Positions 32,917-44,788 of a stretch of 60,054 bases of DNA are shown piece after piece (positions within the stretch are counted from its first letter, which is position 1; the number at the start of each line of letters is the position of its first letter). The notes beneath the pieces were generated by a model. That model was not told the origin of the DNA and ran no database searches. It saw only the letters and a program-made list of their open reading frames with translations. The stretch covers positions 1-60,054 of the forward strand of contig JBBSHS010000003.1 of the NCBI GenBank assembly GCA_038232515.1, written 5' to 3'. Made by a program: the position numbers and the translations under genes. The stretch is from JBBSHS01 sp038232515 (GTDB lineage Bacteria > Actinomycetota > Acidimicrobiia > Acidimicrobiales > JAUJNH01).

Positions 32917-34584
32917 CTACTCGGTGACGTGGCCGGCCTCCACCCGTACGGTCCGGGTGAGCCGGACCGATTCCAACAGGCGTCGGTCGTGGGAGACGAG
33001 CACGAGGGCACCGTCATAGGCGTCGAGGGCCTGCTCGAGCTGTTCGATGGCCGGCACGTCGAGGTGGTTGGTGGGCTCGTCCAGCACCAGGCAGTTGACG
33101 CCCTGGGCCATCAGCGTCGCCAGGATGGCCCGGCTGCGCTCCCCCGGCGACAGATCCCGACCGGCCCTGAGCACGTGGTCGGCGCCGAGGGAGAACTTGG
33201 CCAACAGGGTGCGGGCCTGGGCGCCCTCCAGCGAGGTGGCGGCGGCGAAGGTGGACAGCACGGGCTCGTCGCCGCCGTAGCGGTGGCGGCGCTGGTCCAT
33301 GGAACCGACGACGATCCCCGGCCCGAGGAGCCGGCGCCCCGACGACAGCGGTAACTCGCCCAGCAACGCCCCCAACAGCGTCGACTTGCCGCCCCCGTTG
33401 GGGCCGGCCACACCCACCCGGTCGGGCCAACGCAGCTCCAGGTCCACCGGGCCCAGGCGGAACGGGCGGTGGTCCCCGCTCCGAGGACCGCTCGGGCCCC
33501 GGTCGACCACGGCGTCGGAGAGGCGGGCCACCACCTCGCTGCCCCGGGCGCCGCCGGCGAAGGACAGCCGCAGCTCCCACGGGTCGAACGGCTTGTCGAC
33601 GGCCTCCGTCTCCAGCCGGGCCAGCCGCTGCTCGGTGGTGCGGACCTTGGCCGCCTGCTTCTCGGTGCGGTTGGTGAAGAACCCCTGTTGGGACTTGTCG
33701 TGGTCCTTCGGGTTGCGCTTGGCCCTGGCCACGCCGGTGACGGCCCACGATCGCTGGGTGCGCAGGCGCCCGGCCAGGTCGCCCCGCTGGGTGGCGAACT
33801 GCTCGTAGGCCGCCTCCTGCTGCCGGCGGGCCAGCGCCCGGGCCCGCGACCACTCGGTCCACCCGCCGGCGTACTCGGTCCCGCGGTGGCTGGACTCGTC
33901 GATCTCGAGCACCCGGGTGGCCGTCCGGTCCAGGAACGCCCGGTCGTGGCTGACCATCACGACCGCGCCGGGCAGCGAGGAGCAGAACCGCTCGAGGCGG
34001 TCCAGGCCGGCGAAGTCGAGGTCGTTGGTGGGCTCGTCGAGCAGGAACACGTCGAAGCGGGCCAACAGGATGGCGGCCAGCACGGCCCGGGCCGCCTGGC
34101 CTCCCGACACCACCCCGACGGGGACGGCGAGGCGGTCGGCGGGCAGGCCGACGTCGGCCAGCACGACACCGGCGCGGGCATCGAGGTCGACGCCACCGAG
34201 GGCGATGAACTGCTCCAGGGCGTCGGCGTGGGCCTGGATGACGGCGTCGTCGACTCCGCCCCCGGCCAGCCGGTCGCCCAAGCGGTCGAGGGTGGTGGAC
34301 GCCTCGGCTACGCCGGTCCTGCGGGACAGGTAGGCCCGTAGCGTCTCGCCCGGTCGGGCATCGGGCTCCTGGGGCAGGTAGCCGACGGTGACCGACGCCG
34401 GCGAGCGCTCCACCCGGCCGCCGTCGGGCTCCTCCAGGCCGGCGAGGATACGCAGCAGTGTGCTCTTGCCGATGCCGTTGGGGCCGACCACGCCGAGACG
34501 GCTCCGGGGGCCGACGCTGACGCTCACCTGGTCGAGCACCACCTGAGTTCCGTGCCACCGGCTGACGTCGACGGCACTCAGCAC
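32917..34584 (-). CDS. ABC-F family ATPase
   Basis: A 555-residue protein with two ABC domains and no membrane segments, started at GTG 34582-34584 (VLSAVDVSRWHG). The first domain has GPNGIGKST, VSGGQAARAVLAAILL and LLDEPTNDLDF. The linker with Arg/Gln-rich helices (RRQQEAAYEQFATQRGDLAGR) follows. The second domain has GPNGGGKST, LSPGERSRAILATLM and VLDEPTNHLDV. ABC-F proteins bind the ribosomal E site and act in translation or in antibiotic resistance by target protection. The sequence does not tell which. The long open frame upstream of the chosen start is shadow. Confidence 0.92.
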   Translation of the reverse strand: MLSAVDVSRWHGTQVVLDQVSVSVGPRSRLGVVGPNGIGKSTLLRILAGLEEPDGGRVERSPASVTVGYLPQEPDARPGETLRAYLSRRTGVAEASTTLDRLGDRLAGGGVDDAVIQAHADALEQFIALGGVDLDARAGVVLADVGLPADRLAVPVGVVSGGQAARAVLAAILLARFDVFLLDEPTNDLDFAGLDRLERFCSSLPGAVVMVSHDRAFLDRTATRVLEIDESSHRGTEYAGGWTEWSRARALARRQQEAAYEQFATQRGDLAGRLRTQRSWAVTGVARAKRNPKDHDKSQQGFFTNRTEKQAAKVRTTEQRLARLETEAVDKPFDPWELRLSFAGGARGSEVVARLSDAVVDRGPSGPRSGDHRPFRLGPVDLELRWPDRVGVAGPNGGGKSTLLGALLGELPLSSGRRLLGPGIVVGSMDQRRHRYGGDEPVLSTFAAATSLEGAQARTLLAKFSLGADHVLRAGRDLSPGERSRAILATLMAQGVNCLVLDEPTNHLDVPAIEQLEQALDAYDGALVLVSHDRRLLESVRLTRTVRVEAGHVTE

Positions 34585-34679
34585 GACCGGCGATCCTACG
34601 GGCGGGGCCCGCACCCTGAGCCGCCTTTTCCCCGCCGCGTGGGCGAATTGCCGGGGTGGTCGGGCGCACGTCGTACCCA

Positions 34680-35720
34680 CTACGGGTGGGTCAGGAAGCC
34701 GCCGATCATCGAGCCGATGTCGCTCACCTGGTCGGCGGCCGGGGCGTGGGCCATGACCTTGGTGCCGAAGTCGTACAGCTCGAAGGTGGCCGTGCCCGTC
34801 CCGGTGGGCGGGGTCCTCGTGGCCCCTCCGCCCGTCGGGGTCGTCCTGATGCGACTGGCGTCGATGGTGAGGGTGAGCTTGCGCAGCCGGCCCTGGGCGT
34901 CGACCCACAGGTCGGCGGGCACGGGCTGGCCGACCACGGTGGCCGCCTGCCGGCCCCCGCTCCGGGCCGCGGCGGGCAGTTGGGCGGCCACCTTGTCGAG
35001 GTCGATGTTGGCCTTGTAGTGGGTGGTCTGGGTGCCCCGCACCGGCTCTGTGCCGACGGGTTGCACGTCACCGGAGACACCTTTGACGTAGTTGAGGACG
35101 TCGGTGGGGGCAATGGCGCCGCCCGAGCCCATCACGCCCAGCTGGTCTCCCACCAGGCTGGTGAGCGCAGCGCGGTCCAGCTTCACCCAGGGCTTGCCGT
35201 TGGTGACCATCCGGTACGACGCCGGCAGTTGCACGAACAGGGCGTCGCCCGTGCTGACCACGTCGACCGGATCGACGTCGTTCGGCAGGGTGATGGTGCC
35301 GGCGGCCACGCCGGTGCCGAAGTCGCCCACGCCCTGGCCCGACACCGTCTGGCCGGCGAAGGTGAGTGTGAGCTCGCCCCTGGCCGTGCCCGCGTCACGG
35401 GTGGCCTGATAGGAGGCGGCGACCGCCTTGGCCCCCGGACCGGTGGCCAGGTTGAGCGTGGTCGCTTTGTGGCCGCCCGGGGAGACCACGAGCGCCGCCA
35501 CCAGGGCCAGCGCAGCCACCGACACCGTGGCCACGAACACCAGGCGCACCGGCGACCGGCGTCGCTCGTCGGCCACCAGGCTGAGCACGCGCGCCCCGGG
35601 CGCAGCCGGAGCGGCGGGAGTCGGCACCCGGCCAGCCCACGGTGACGCCGCCGCCTCGGGCACGGGGTTGGCCGGCCCGAGGTGATGGCGGACTGCCTTC
35701 ATGTCCTCGTCGACGGTCAT
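34680..35720 (-). CDS. Membrane-anchored LppX/LolA-like protein coupled to an ECF sigma factor
   Basis: A 346-residue protein started at ATG 35718-35720. A cytoplasmic N-terminal part of about 57 residues is followed by one helix at about 59-79. The extracellular domain has GELTLTFAGQTVSGQG, VDVVSTGDALFVQLP, PVRGTQTTHYKANIDLDKV and WVDAQGRLRKLTLTID. This pattern resembles LppX/LprG-type lipoprotein domains that bind lipids. The start overlaps the sigma-factor stop by 4 bp, so it occupies the anti-sigma position. The N-terminal tail lacks an obvious HxxxCxxC zinc motif. I infer a membrane sensor or anti-sigma role with moderate confidence. Confidence 0.78.
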   Translation of the reverse strand: MTVDEDMKAVRHHLGPANPVPEAAASPWAGRVPTPAAPAAPGARVLSLVADERRRSPVRLVFVATVSVAALALVAALVVSPGGHKATTLNLATGPGAKAVAASYQATRDAGTARGELTLTFAGQTVSGQGVGDFGTGVAAGTITLPNDVDPVDVVSTGDALFVQLPASYRMVTNGKPWVKLDRAALTSLVGDQLGVMGSGGAIAPTDVLNYVKGVSGDVQPVGTEPVRGTQTTHYKANIDLDKVAAQLPAAARSGGRQAATVVGQPVPADLWVDAQGRLRKLTLTIDASRIRTTPTGGGATRTPPTGTGTATFELYDFGTKVMAHAPAADQVSDIGSMIGGFLTHP

Positions 35721-36286
35721 CGGGTTCCCTTCGTGGTGGGCAACTGGTCTTCCAGCCGGCGACGGGCGCGGTGGAGTCGGACGGCGAACGTCGATTCGCT
35801 GACGCCGAGGACGAAGGCGGCCCGGTCGGCGGCCAGGCCCTCCCAGGCCACCAGCATGAGGATCTCGCGGTCGTCGGGACGGAGCCGGCCGAGCGCGGCC
35901 CGGGCGGCGGCCCCGTCGAGGGCGGCGTCGGCGGCGTCGGGTGAGGGACCGGGGCTGGCGGAGCTGGACCGCCGGCTCAGGCGGTCGACCAGCCGGGACC
36001 GACGGGCCTCTCCCCGGCGGCGGTTGGCCAGGATGCCCCGGGCCACGCCGAACAACCAAGGCCGCGCGTCGACGGGCAGGTCGTCGATGCGCCGCCAGAG
36101 GACCTCGAAGGTGGCCGAGGCGACGTCAGCGGCGACGTCGTGGGGGGCTCGCCGGCGGGCGTAGGCCAGCACGGCGCCGTGGTGCTCCCGGAAGAGGTCC
36201 TGGAAGCGGGCTCCGGGCCCGTCATCTTCGTGGTGCTGCTCGGCCGCCACCGCGCTCAGCCCCGCCCTCGCCCGCATACCCGTCAC
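35717..36286 (-). CDS. ECF-type RNA polymerase sigma factor
   Basis: A 189-residue sigma-70 family protein. Region 2 is FQDLFREHHGAVLAYARRRAPHDVAADVASATFEVLWRR with the DV/AT pattern of ECF factors and RPWLFGVARGILANRRR. Region 4 is LGRLRPDDREILMLVAWEGLAADRAAFVLGVSESTFAVRLHRARRRL, a helix-turn-helix that binds the -35 element. The stop is in ATGA overlap with the next gene, which codes for a membrane protein and so probably its regulator. It is divergent from metH with 155 bp between. I do not see an obvious self-recognised promoter. Confidence 0.92.
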   Translation of the reverse strand: MTGMRARAGLSAVAAEQHHEDDGPGARFQDLFREHHGAVLAYARRRAPHDVAADVASATFEVLWRRIDDLPVDARPWLFGVARGILANRRRGEARRSRLVDRLSRRSSSASPGPSPDAADAALDGAAARAALGRLRPDDREILMLVAWEGLAADRAAFVLGVSESTFAVRLHRARRRLEDQLPTTKGTR

Positions 36287-36441
36287 CTGTCCGACACCGC
36301 CCCGTTCTTACAGCACAGCCCCCACAACCCCCGGCCGGCCCGCCGGTGCCACTGAAGATCACTCCAGCGTCGCCCCTCAGGGCTTGCGCCCGAAGGCCAA
36401 ACCGAACGCCGGTATCGGGGCGGCCGGTAGCCTGAACGGCC

Positions 36442-39954
<3,513 letters not shown>

Positions 39955-39999
39955 GTCGGGCCTCGAGAACGGGCGCCTACCGCGAGACCAGGGAACGCG

Positions 40000-40160
40000 G
40001 GAGCCGCCGGCGCAGCCGGCCGGGGGTGTGGGGGCCTTGCCCCCACAGGCGAGCAAGGATCCGGCTTGCCGGGCCTTGCGAAAAGATGGCGCGCGCCGCG
40101 AGCTCCACAAGCCGGAGGGGGGCTCGGGGGGAGGGGCTTTGGCCCTCCCCCCGAATAGGT
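40000..40160. repeat. GC-rich repeat element B, copy 2, with bidirectional hairpin
   Basis: Lies in the convergent gap between metH and the membrane-protein gene. Its blocks are GCCGGCGCAGCCGGCC, GGGGGTGTGGGGGCC and GATGGCGCGCGCCGCGAGCT, in the same order as at 9836-10060. Near 40125-40153 is a perfect 11-bp hairpin, CGGGGGGAGGG with CCCTCCCCCCG, around a GCTTTGG loop. On the minus strand it begins 6 bp after the stop at 40160. It probably ends transcription from both sides, although it has no T-run. Confidence 0.7.
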
Positions 40161-41035
40161 CAGGCTTTGAGGACCAGGCGGGCTACCAGGTCGGTGCCGA
40201 AGGCGGTGAGGATGGCCAGGTAGAGCAGGCCGGTGGCGGCCATCACGGCCGAGTAGGCCTTTTCCTGCAGCGCCTTGGCGGTGACGAAGCACAGGCCCAG
40301 GGTGGTCACGGCGCACGCCACCCAGAACCAGGCCAGGATGCCGCCGTAACCGTCACGGATGGTGCCGTCGAGCACCGACACCATGCCCGTGGGCCACAGC
40401 AGCGCGCCCACCTCCACCGGCCACAGGATGGCCAACCCGCGGTTGAGCTGCAGGATGGGGTCCCGCCCGAGCCCCGGCTGCACCAGGTACCAGTGGCCAA
40501 GCAGCATGGCGTCGGTCACGGCCCCCAGAAAACCGGCCCCGGCAACGGTGCGCACGACGGCCAGGGCGGTCGGCCCACCGGCGGCCGCCGCCCCGGCCAC
40601 TAGACCCACCAATCCGAACGCCGGAGCCATTAGGTCGAGCGCCGGCGGGAACTCCTTCACCTCGGCCGGCGGCCGGCCCGGGGCCGGCGGCGAGGTGTCG
40701 GTCTCGACGTCGGCGCCGGTCATGGCCGCCACCCGGGCACTGCGCCGCTCCTGCACCTCCCGCTGGCCCCGTACTCCCGCCCGGCGGCGGGCGACCGAGA
40801 CGGCCGCCGCCACCAGAGCGCCGGCCGCGCCCAGGAGCGAGCAGGCGTCGCGCACCGGCACGGCGTCGCCGAAGCGGCCGGCGCCGAAGGCCCCGACGGC
40901 CATGACCGCGAACACGCCGCGGAGCAGCCAGCCGTAGCCGATGCCCACCTCCCGCCGGCGGGTCGTCACCCACAGGAAGAACAAGCCTCCGGTGGCCCAC
41001 TGGAGGAGGACCGTGCCGGCGTCGAGCCTGATCAC
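40160..41035 (-). CDS. Polytopic membrane protein of unknown function
   Basis: A 291-residue integral membrane protein with about eight predicted helices. A cytoplasmic Arg-rich loop (RRRAGVRGQREVQERRSARV) and a Pro-rich stretch lie in the middle. Notable residues are AMLLGHWYLVQPGLGRDPILQLNRG and ILWPVEVGALLWP; the His and Trp in the first segment could bind a cofactor. I do not recognise the family. Codon use matches neighbours and the ATG (or GTG) at 41033-41035 is a good start. It lies near the lipoate operon but on its own, so context does not suggest a role. Confidence 0.8.
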   Translation of the reverse strand: MIRLDAGTVLLQWATGGLFFLWVTTRRREVGIGYGWLLRGVFAVMAVGAFGAGRFGDAVPVRDACSLLGAAGALVAAAVSVARRRAGVRGQREVQERRSARVAAMTGADVETDTSPPAPGRPPAEVKEFPPALDLMAPAFGLVGLVAGAAAAGGPTALAVVRTVAGAGFLGAVTDAMLLGHWYLVQPGLGRDPILQLNRGLAILWPVEVGALLWPTGMVSVLDGTIRDGYGGILAWFWVACAVTTLGLCFVTAKALQEKAYSAVMAATGLLYLAILTAFGTDLVARLVLKA

Positions 41036-41062
41036 GGCGCGACCAGGGGGAGGGGCAACGCG

Positions 41063-41232
41063 TCAGATCCCAAGTGTGGCGCCCCCGTCGACGGTGAGCG
41101 TGGTGCCGGTGATGAAGGCGGCGGAGGCCGAGCACAGGAAAGCCACGGCCCGGCCGAAGTCGGCGGGGTCGCCATGGGCCCGGAGCCGCCCAGCTCCTTC
41201 ATGCGGTCGGTGGCGTGGGCCCCGGGGCTTGA
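41063..41232 (-). pseudogene. Decayed C-terminus of a short-chain dehydrogenase, frameshifted
   Basis: On the minus strand one frame reads HGDPADFGRAVAFLCSASAA and then ITGTTLTVDGGATLGI with a stop at 41063. That is the standard last 40 residues of classical SDR enzymes. Directly upstream, in the next frame, is PGAHATDRMKELGG, which is what normally precedes that part. The two pieces are joined only by a frameshift near 41180. No Rossmann motif or YxxxK is found further upstream. The 322-bp gap 41036-41357 holds nothing else I can support. Confidence 0.7.
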
Positions 41233-41357
41233 TTCTCCCTGGTATCCGGGCGGTGGGCGGTTCACGTATCGCGTGGCCTGGCTGACGACATTGCCGCCGA
41301 AGTGCCAAGGGTCCAGCCAGCGAAAGCCACAGCTCTGCATGGAGGACAAGGTTTCTG

Positions 41358-41561
41358 TCATCCCGTAGGGTCCTTGACCGGCAAGGTCAGGTGGAGGTAG
41401 AGCCAGACGGCAAGGCCCACAGGGAGGACGAGCACGACGAGCAGGGCGTAGGGGCGGCCGTCCAGGCCGCGGCGGTCCAGGTCCTGGGCCAGCTTGGTGG
41501 CGAGAAGGAGCAGGACCGGCAGGCCGATCAGCAGGACCAGGAAGGCGGTGACAGTGGACAC
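41358..41561 (-). CDS. Small two-helix membrane protein
   Basis: A 67-residue protein with two predicted membrane helices (VTAFLVLLIGLPVLLLLATKL and YALLVVLVLPVGLAVWLYLHL) joined by a charged loop, AQDLDRRGLDGR. The family is unknown to me; small phospholipase-D N-terminal-like or PLDc_N proteins have similar layout. It starts 20 bp after the lipBA stop on the same strand and may be the last gene of that operon. Its length, hydrophobic pattern and codon use support a real gene. Confidence 0.65.
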   Translation of the reverse strand: MSTVTAFLVLLIGLPVLLLLATKLAQDLDRRGLDGRPYALLVVLVLPVGLAVWLYLHLTLPVKDPTG

Positions 41562-41581
41562 CGGCGGGTCGACCCGGTGGC

Positions 41582-43279
41582 TCAGGCTCGGACGTCAGCA
41601 GAGACGGCCGGGGCGGCAACTGCCGCGGGGCCAGCAACCGCGGCGGCGGCCTGGCGGGCGTGGTAGCTGGAGCGGGTGAGGGGTGAGGCCTCGATGTGGG
41701 GGATGCCCAGGGCCTCACCGGCCGACTTGAGGGCGGACAGCTCCGCCGGCGTCCACCAGCGGGCGACCGGGACATGGCGGGCCGACGGGCGCAGGTACTG
41801 GCCGATAGTGACGATGTCCACGGCCATGGCTCGGAGGTCGGCCAGGACGGCGAGCACCTCCGTGTCGGTCTCGCCCAGACCGACGATGACCGACGTCTTG
41901 GTGACCAGCCCGGCCGCCTTGGCCCGGGCCAGCACGGCCAGGCTGCGGGCGTAGGAGGCGGACGGCCGGACGGCCCGCTGCAGGCGAGGCACCGTCTCGA
42001 CGTTGTGGTTCAGCACGTCGGGCCGGGCCTCGAAAATCATCTGGAGGGAGACAGGATCGCCCTTGCAGTCAGGGATCAGCGTCTCCACCGCGCAGGCCGG
42101 GTTGCGACGGCGCACCGCTCGGATGGTCACCGCGAACGCCCCGGCCCCGCCGTCGGCCAGGTCGTCGCGGGCCACGGCGGTGATCACGGCGTGGGCCAGG
42201 CCCACGCGCTCGACGGCCTCGGCCACCCGTTCCGGCTCCCCGGCATCCGGGGGCCGAGGCTTGTCGGTGTCGACCAGGCAGAAGGCGCAGGCGCGCGTGC
42301 AGCGCTCGCCGTTGATCATGAAGGTGGCCGTGCCGTCGGCCCAGCACTCGAAGATGTTCGGGCAACCGGCCTCCTCGCACACCGTGACCAGGTCGAGGCT
42401 GCGCATGGTGTGCTTGAGCCTCCGGTAGCCGTCGCCCATGTCGGCCTTGACCCTGAGCCACTCCGGCTTGCGGGCGGTGAAGGCCACCGCCGTCGCCGGG
42501 TCGACCGCGGCCTCGGCCAGCCGGGCCCGCACCCGTGACGAGAGCTGCGGGCCGGATGCATCGGCCGGCACATCCGCATCGAGGTCGGCAACGATGGACC
42601 GGTGGGCGCTCCAGGCCACGTCCTGGCGCTCCCAGCCGCCACCCCCCCACCGCTCGACGGCCCGGGTTACGAGGGCGTCGACCACCTCCTGCATGGTCGC
42701 CGTCACCCCTTCAGCCCGCAAGGACGTGACCGCCTTGTCGGGGTCGGTGATCCCGCAGGGCACGATGTGGTCGAACATGGCGAGGTCGGGGTCGACGTTC
42801 AGGGCGAAGCCGTGCATCGACCGCTCCCGGCTGATGCGCACCCCCACGGCACAGATCTTGCGGGGGCCGGCGCCGGTCGGGTCCACCCACACGCCCGGAT
42901 AGCCGGCGAGGCGGCCGCAGGCAGGCACGCCGAGGTCGGCCAGCGCGTCAATGACGACCTGTTCTACGGCGTGGACATGGCCGGGGGTGGAGCCCGGGCC
43001 GGTGGGCACGTCCACGATGGGGTAGCCGACGACCTGGCCCGGCCCGTGGTAGGTGACGTCGCCACCCCGCTTCGCCTTGACCAGGCCGGCCCCCATCGTG
43101 GCCGGGTCGACCAGCACGTGCTCGGGTCGGGCCCGCACGCCCAGCGTGTACACGTGTGGGTGCTCCAAGAGCAGGAGGTGCTGGTCCGGGTGGCCGTGGG
43201 CGTGGAGGCCTTCCTGCACGGCCAGCGCGTCGGCGTAGGCCACGCGCCCCAGCCACCTGACCCGAAGCGTCGCGGGCAA
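41582..43279 (-). CDS. Fused octanoyltransferase and lipoyl synthase (LipB-LipA)
   Basis: One 565-residue chain carries both steps of lipoate assembly. Residues 1-215 are LipB: RGGDVTYHGPGQ at 71-82, catalytic Lys141 (GPRKICAVGVR) and Cys175 (IVPCGI). A short linker precedes LipA (about 245-545). LipA has the auxiliary cluster Cys301, Cys306, Cys312 (CEEAGCPNIFEC), the radical-SAM Cys327, Cys331, Cys334 (CTRACAFC) and the RSSY motif at 536-539 that binds the auxiliary cluster. LipB moves octanoate from acyl carrier protein to a lipoyl domain; LipA inserts two sulfurs. No stop or frameshift separates the halves. It lies 6 bp after the E2 gene, whose lipoyl domain is its substrate. Confidence 0.95.
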   Translation of the reverse strand: MPATLRVRWLGRVAYADALAVQEGLHAHGHPDQHLLLLEHPHVYTLGVRARPEHVLVDPATMGAGLVKAKRGGDVTYHGPGQVVGYPIVDVPTGPGSTPGHVHAVEQVVIDALADLGVPACGRLAGYPGVWVDPTGAGPRKICAVGVRISRERSMHGFALNVDPDLAMFDHIVPCGITDPDKAVTSLRAEGVTATMQEVVDALVTRAVERWGGGGWERQDVAWSAHRSIVADLDADVPADASGPQLSSRVRARLAEAAVDPATAVAFTARKPEWLRVKADMGDGYRRLKHTMRSLDLVTVCEEAGCPNIFECWADGTATFMINGERCTRACAFCLVDTDKPRPPDAGEPERVAEAVERVGLAHAVITAVARDDLADGGAGAFAVTIRAVRRRNPACAVETLIPDCKGDPVSLQMIFEARPDVLNHNVETVPRLQRAVRPSASYARSLAVLARAKAAGLVTKTSVIVGLGETDTEVLAVLADLRAMAVDIVTIGQYLRPSARHVPVARWWTPAELSALKSAGEALGIPHIEASPLTRSSYHARQAAAAVAGPAAVAAPAVSADVRA

Positions 43280-43285
43280 GAGGCC

Positions 43286-44788
43286 TTAGACCTCGGCGTC
43301 CCAGTCGCGGGTTTCGAGAATCTGCCTGACCCGGGCCACGAACGCCGCCGCGTAGGCGCCGTCGAAGGCCCGGTGGTCGAAGGCGAGGGCCACGATGCCG
43401 GTGGGGTGGATGGCGATGCCGTCGGTCCCGTCGGGCAGGGTCACGACCACGGGCCGCTTCTTCACCCCGTCGGTGGACAGGATGGCGGTCTGGGGCTGGT
43501 TGATGACCGGATAGGTGATGAACGTGCCGAACGGCCCGGCGTTGGTGATGGTGAAGGTGCCGCCCACGAGGTCGTCGGGGGACAGCCGCTTGGTCCGAGC
43601 CTTGGCGGCGAGCCCGGAGATCTCCCGGGCAATGGCCCGCAGCCGCTTGGTCTCGGCGTCGCGCACCACGGGGACCAGCAGGCCCTCGAAGGCCAGGTCG
43701 ACGGCGATGCCCAGGTCGACGTAGCGGTGCACGATCAACTGGTCGTCGCCCACGCTGGAGTTGACGTGGGGGAACTCGCCGATGGCGTCGACCACGGACC
43801 GGGCCACGAACGGCAGGTAGGTGAGGCTGGTGCCCTCCTCGGCCCGGAAACGCTCCTGGCGGCTGGCTCGCACGCGGTCGACGCCGGCGTAGTCGACCTC
43901 GACCGACACCAGCGTGTGGGCGCTGACGGCCTTCGACCGCACCATGTGCTCGCCGGTGACCCGGCGGATGCGGGAGAACGGGATGATCTCGTCCCGTCCG
44001 CCGGCTCGGGCTCTCGTAGCCGTCGGCTGGGGCGCCGGAGCCGGGGGCGCAACGGCCGGCCGTGGGACGGCAGCCGGGGCCGATGCCCCGCCTGCGCCGT
44101 CCGTCAGCTTCAACACGTCGCTGCGGGTTATCCGACCGCCTACACCGGTGCCAGGGATGACGGCCGGGTCGAGACCGTGCTCGCTGATCAGCCGGCGCAC
44201 CACCGGGGACAGCAGCGGGGCACCGTTTCCGCCCTGGGCCGGATCGGCGGCGGGCGCAGCCTCGTCGGGATCGGTGGTGGGCTTGGTGGGCTTCCCGGCC
44301 TCGTGACCAGTCGTGTCGGGCCGAGGCGGCGAAGCCGGTGTGACGCCTCCGTCCGGCCCGGGAACGGTACCCGGCGGTCCCGGCTCCCGCCCGCCGGCCG
44401 CCGGCGCCTCGGTGGTGGGCGGCGGCCCGGCCACCTGTTCGGCCACGGGCCCGGGCCCGGCGGCCCCATCCTTGGCCGCCACACCGTCGTCGACCGACGG
44501 GCCGTCGGTCTGCCCGCCAGAAGCCGGGGGCGAACCGTCCCGCTGGCTCGCCTGGGTGGCGGAGATGACGGCCAGCCTGGTGCCGACGTCCACGGTCTGG
44601 CCCTCGCCCACCAGGATCTCCGACAGGTACCCGCCGGTGGGCGACGGCACCTCTGAGTCGACCTTCTCGGTGGAAACCTCGAACAGGACGTCGTCCTCAG
44701 CGACCGGATCACCGATCTGCTTGAGCCACCGGGTGATGGTGCCCTCGGTGACCGTCTCGCCGAGCTGGGGCATCGTGATGTCGGCCAT
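43286..44788 (-). CDS. sucB: Dihydrolipoamide acyltransferase (E2) of a 2-oxoacid dehydrogenase complex
   Basis: A 500-residue E2 with a single lipoyl domain (residues 1-80) whose lipoylation site is Lys42 in STEKVDSE. A long Pro/Ala/Gly-rich linker follows. The peripheral-subunit-binding domain is at about 195-230 (SPVVRRLISEHGLDPAVIPGTG), then the catalytic acyltransferase domain with FDHRAFDGAYAAAFV near the C-terminus. In actinobacteria one E2 often serves both pyruvate and 2-oxoglutarate dehydrogenase, so the symbol is a convention. I chose ATG 44786-44788, which shares a base with the lpd stop (TGATG). Downstream is the lipoylating enzyme gene. Confidence 0.94.
   Translation of the reverse strand: MADITMPQLGETVTEGTITRWLKQIGDPVAEDDVLFEVSTEKVDSEVPSPTGGYLSEILVGEGQTVDVGTRLAVISATQASQRDGSPPASGGQTDGPSVDDGVAAKDGAAGPGPVAEQVAGPPPTTEAPAAGGREPGPPGTVPGPDGGVTPASPPRPDTTGHEAGKPTKPTTDPDEAAPAADPAQGGNGAPLLSPVVRRLISEHGLDPAVIPGTGVGGRITRSDVLKLTDGAGGASAPAAVPRPAVAPPAPAPQPTATRARAGGRDEIIPFSRIRRVTGEHMVRSKAVSAHTLVSVEVDYAGVDRVRASRQERFRAEEGTSLTYLPFVARSVVDAIGEFPHVNSSVGDDQLIVHRYVDLGIAVDLAFEGLLVPVVRDAETKRLRAIAREISGLAAKARTKRLSPDDLVGGTFTITNAGPFGTFITYPVINQPQTAILSTDGVKKRPVVVTLPDGTDGIAIHPTGIVALAFDHRAFDGAYAAAFVARVRQILETRDWDAEV

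Noticed and set aside
36287..36441. Possible cobalamin, SAM or SAH riboswitch upstream of metH
   Set aside because: I looked for the B12 box, the SAM-I and SAM-IV cores and the SAH motif. Short matches such as GCCACTG occur but no ordered core is present.
41032..41775. Minus-strand open frame of 247 codons overlapping the lipBA 3' end
   Set aside because: It overlaps the LipA C-terminus and the small membrane gene in another frame; only the piece PGAHATDRMKELGG is meaningful, as part of the SDR remnant.
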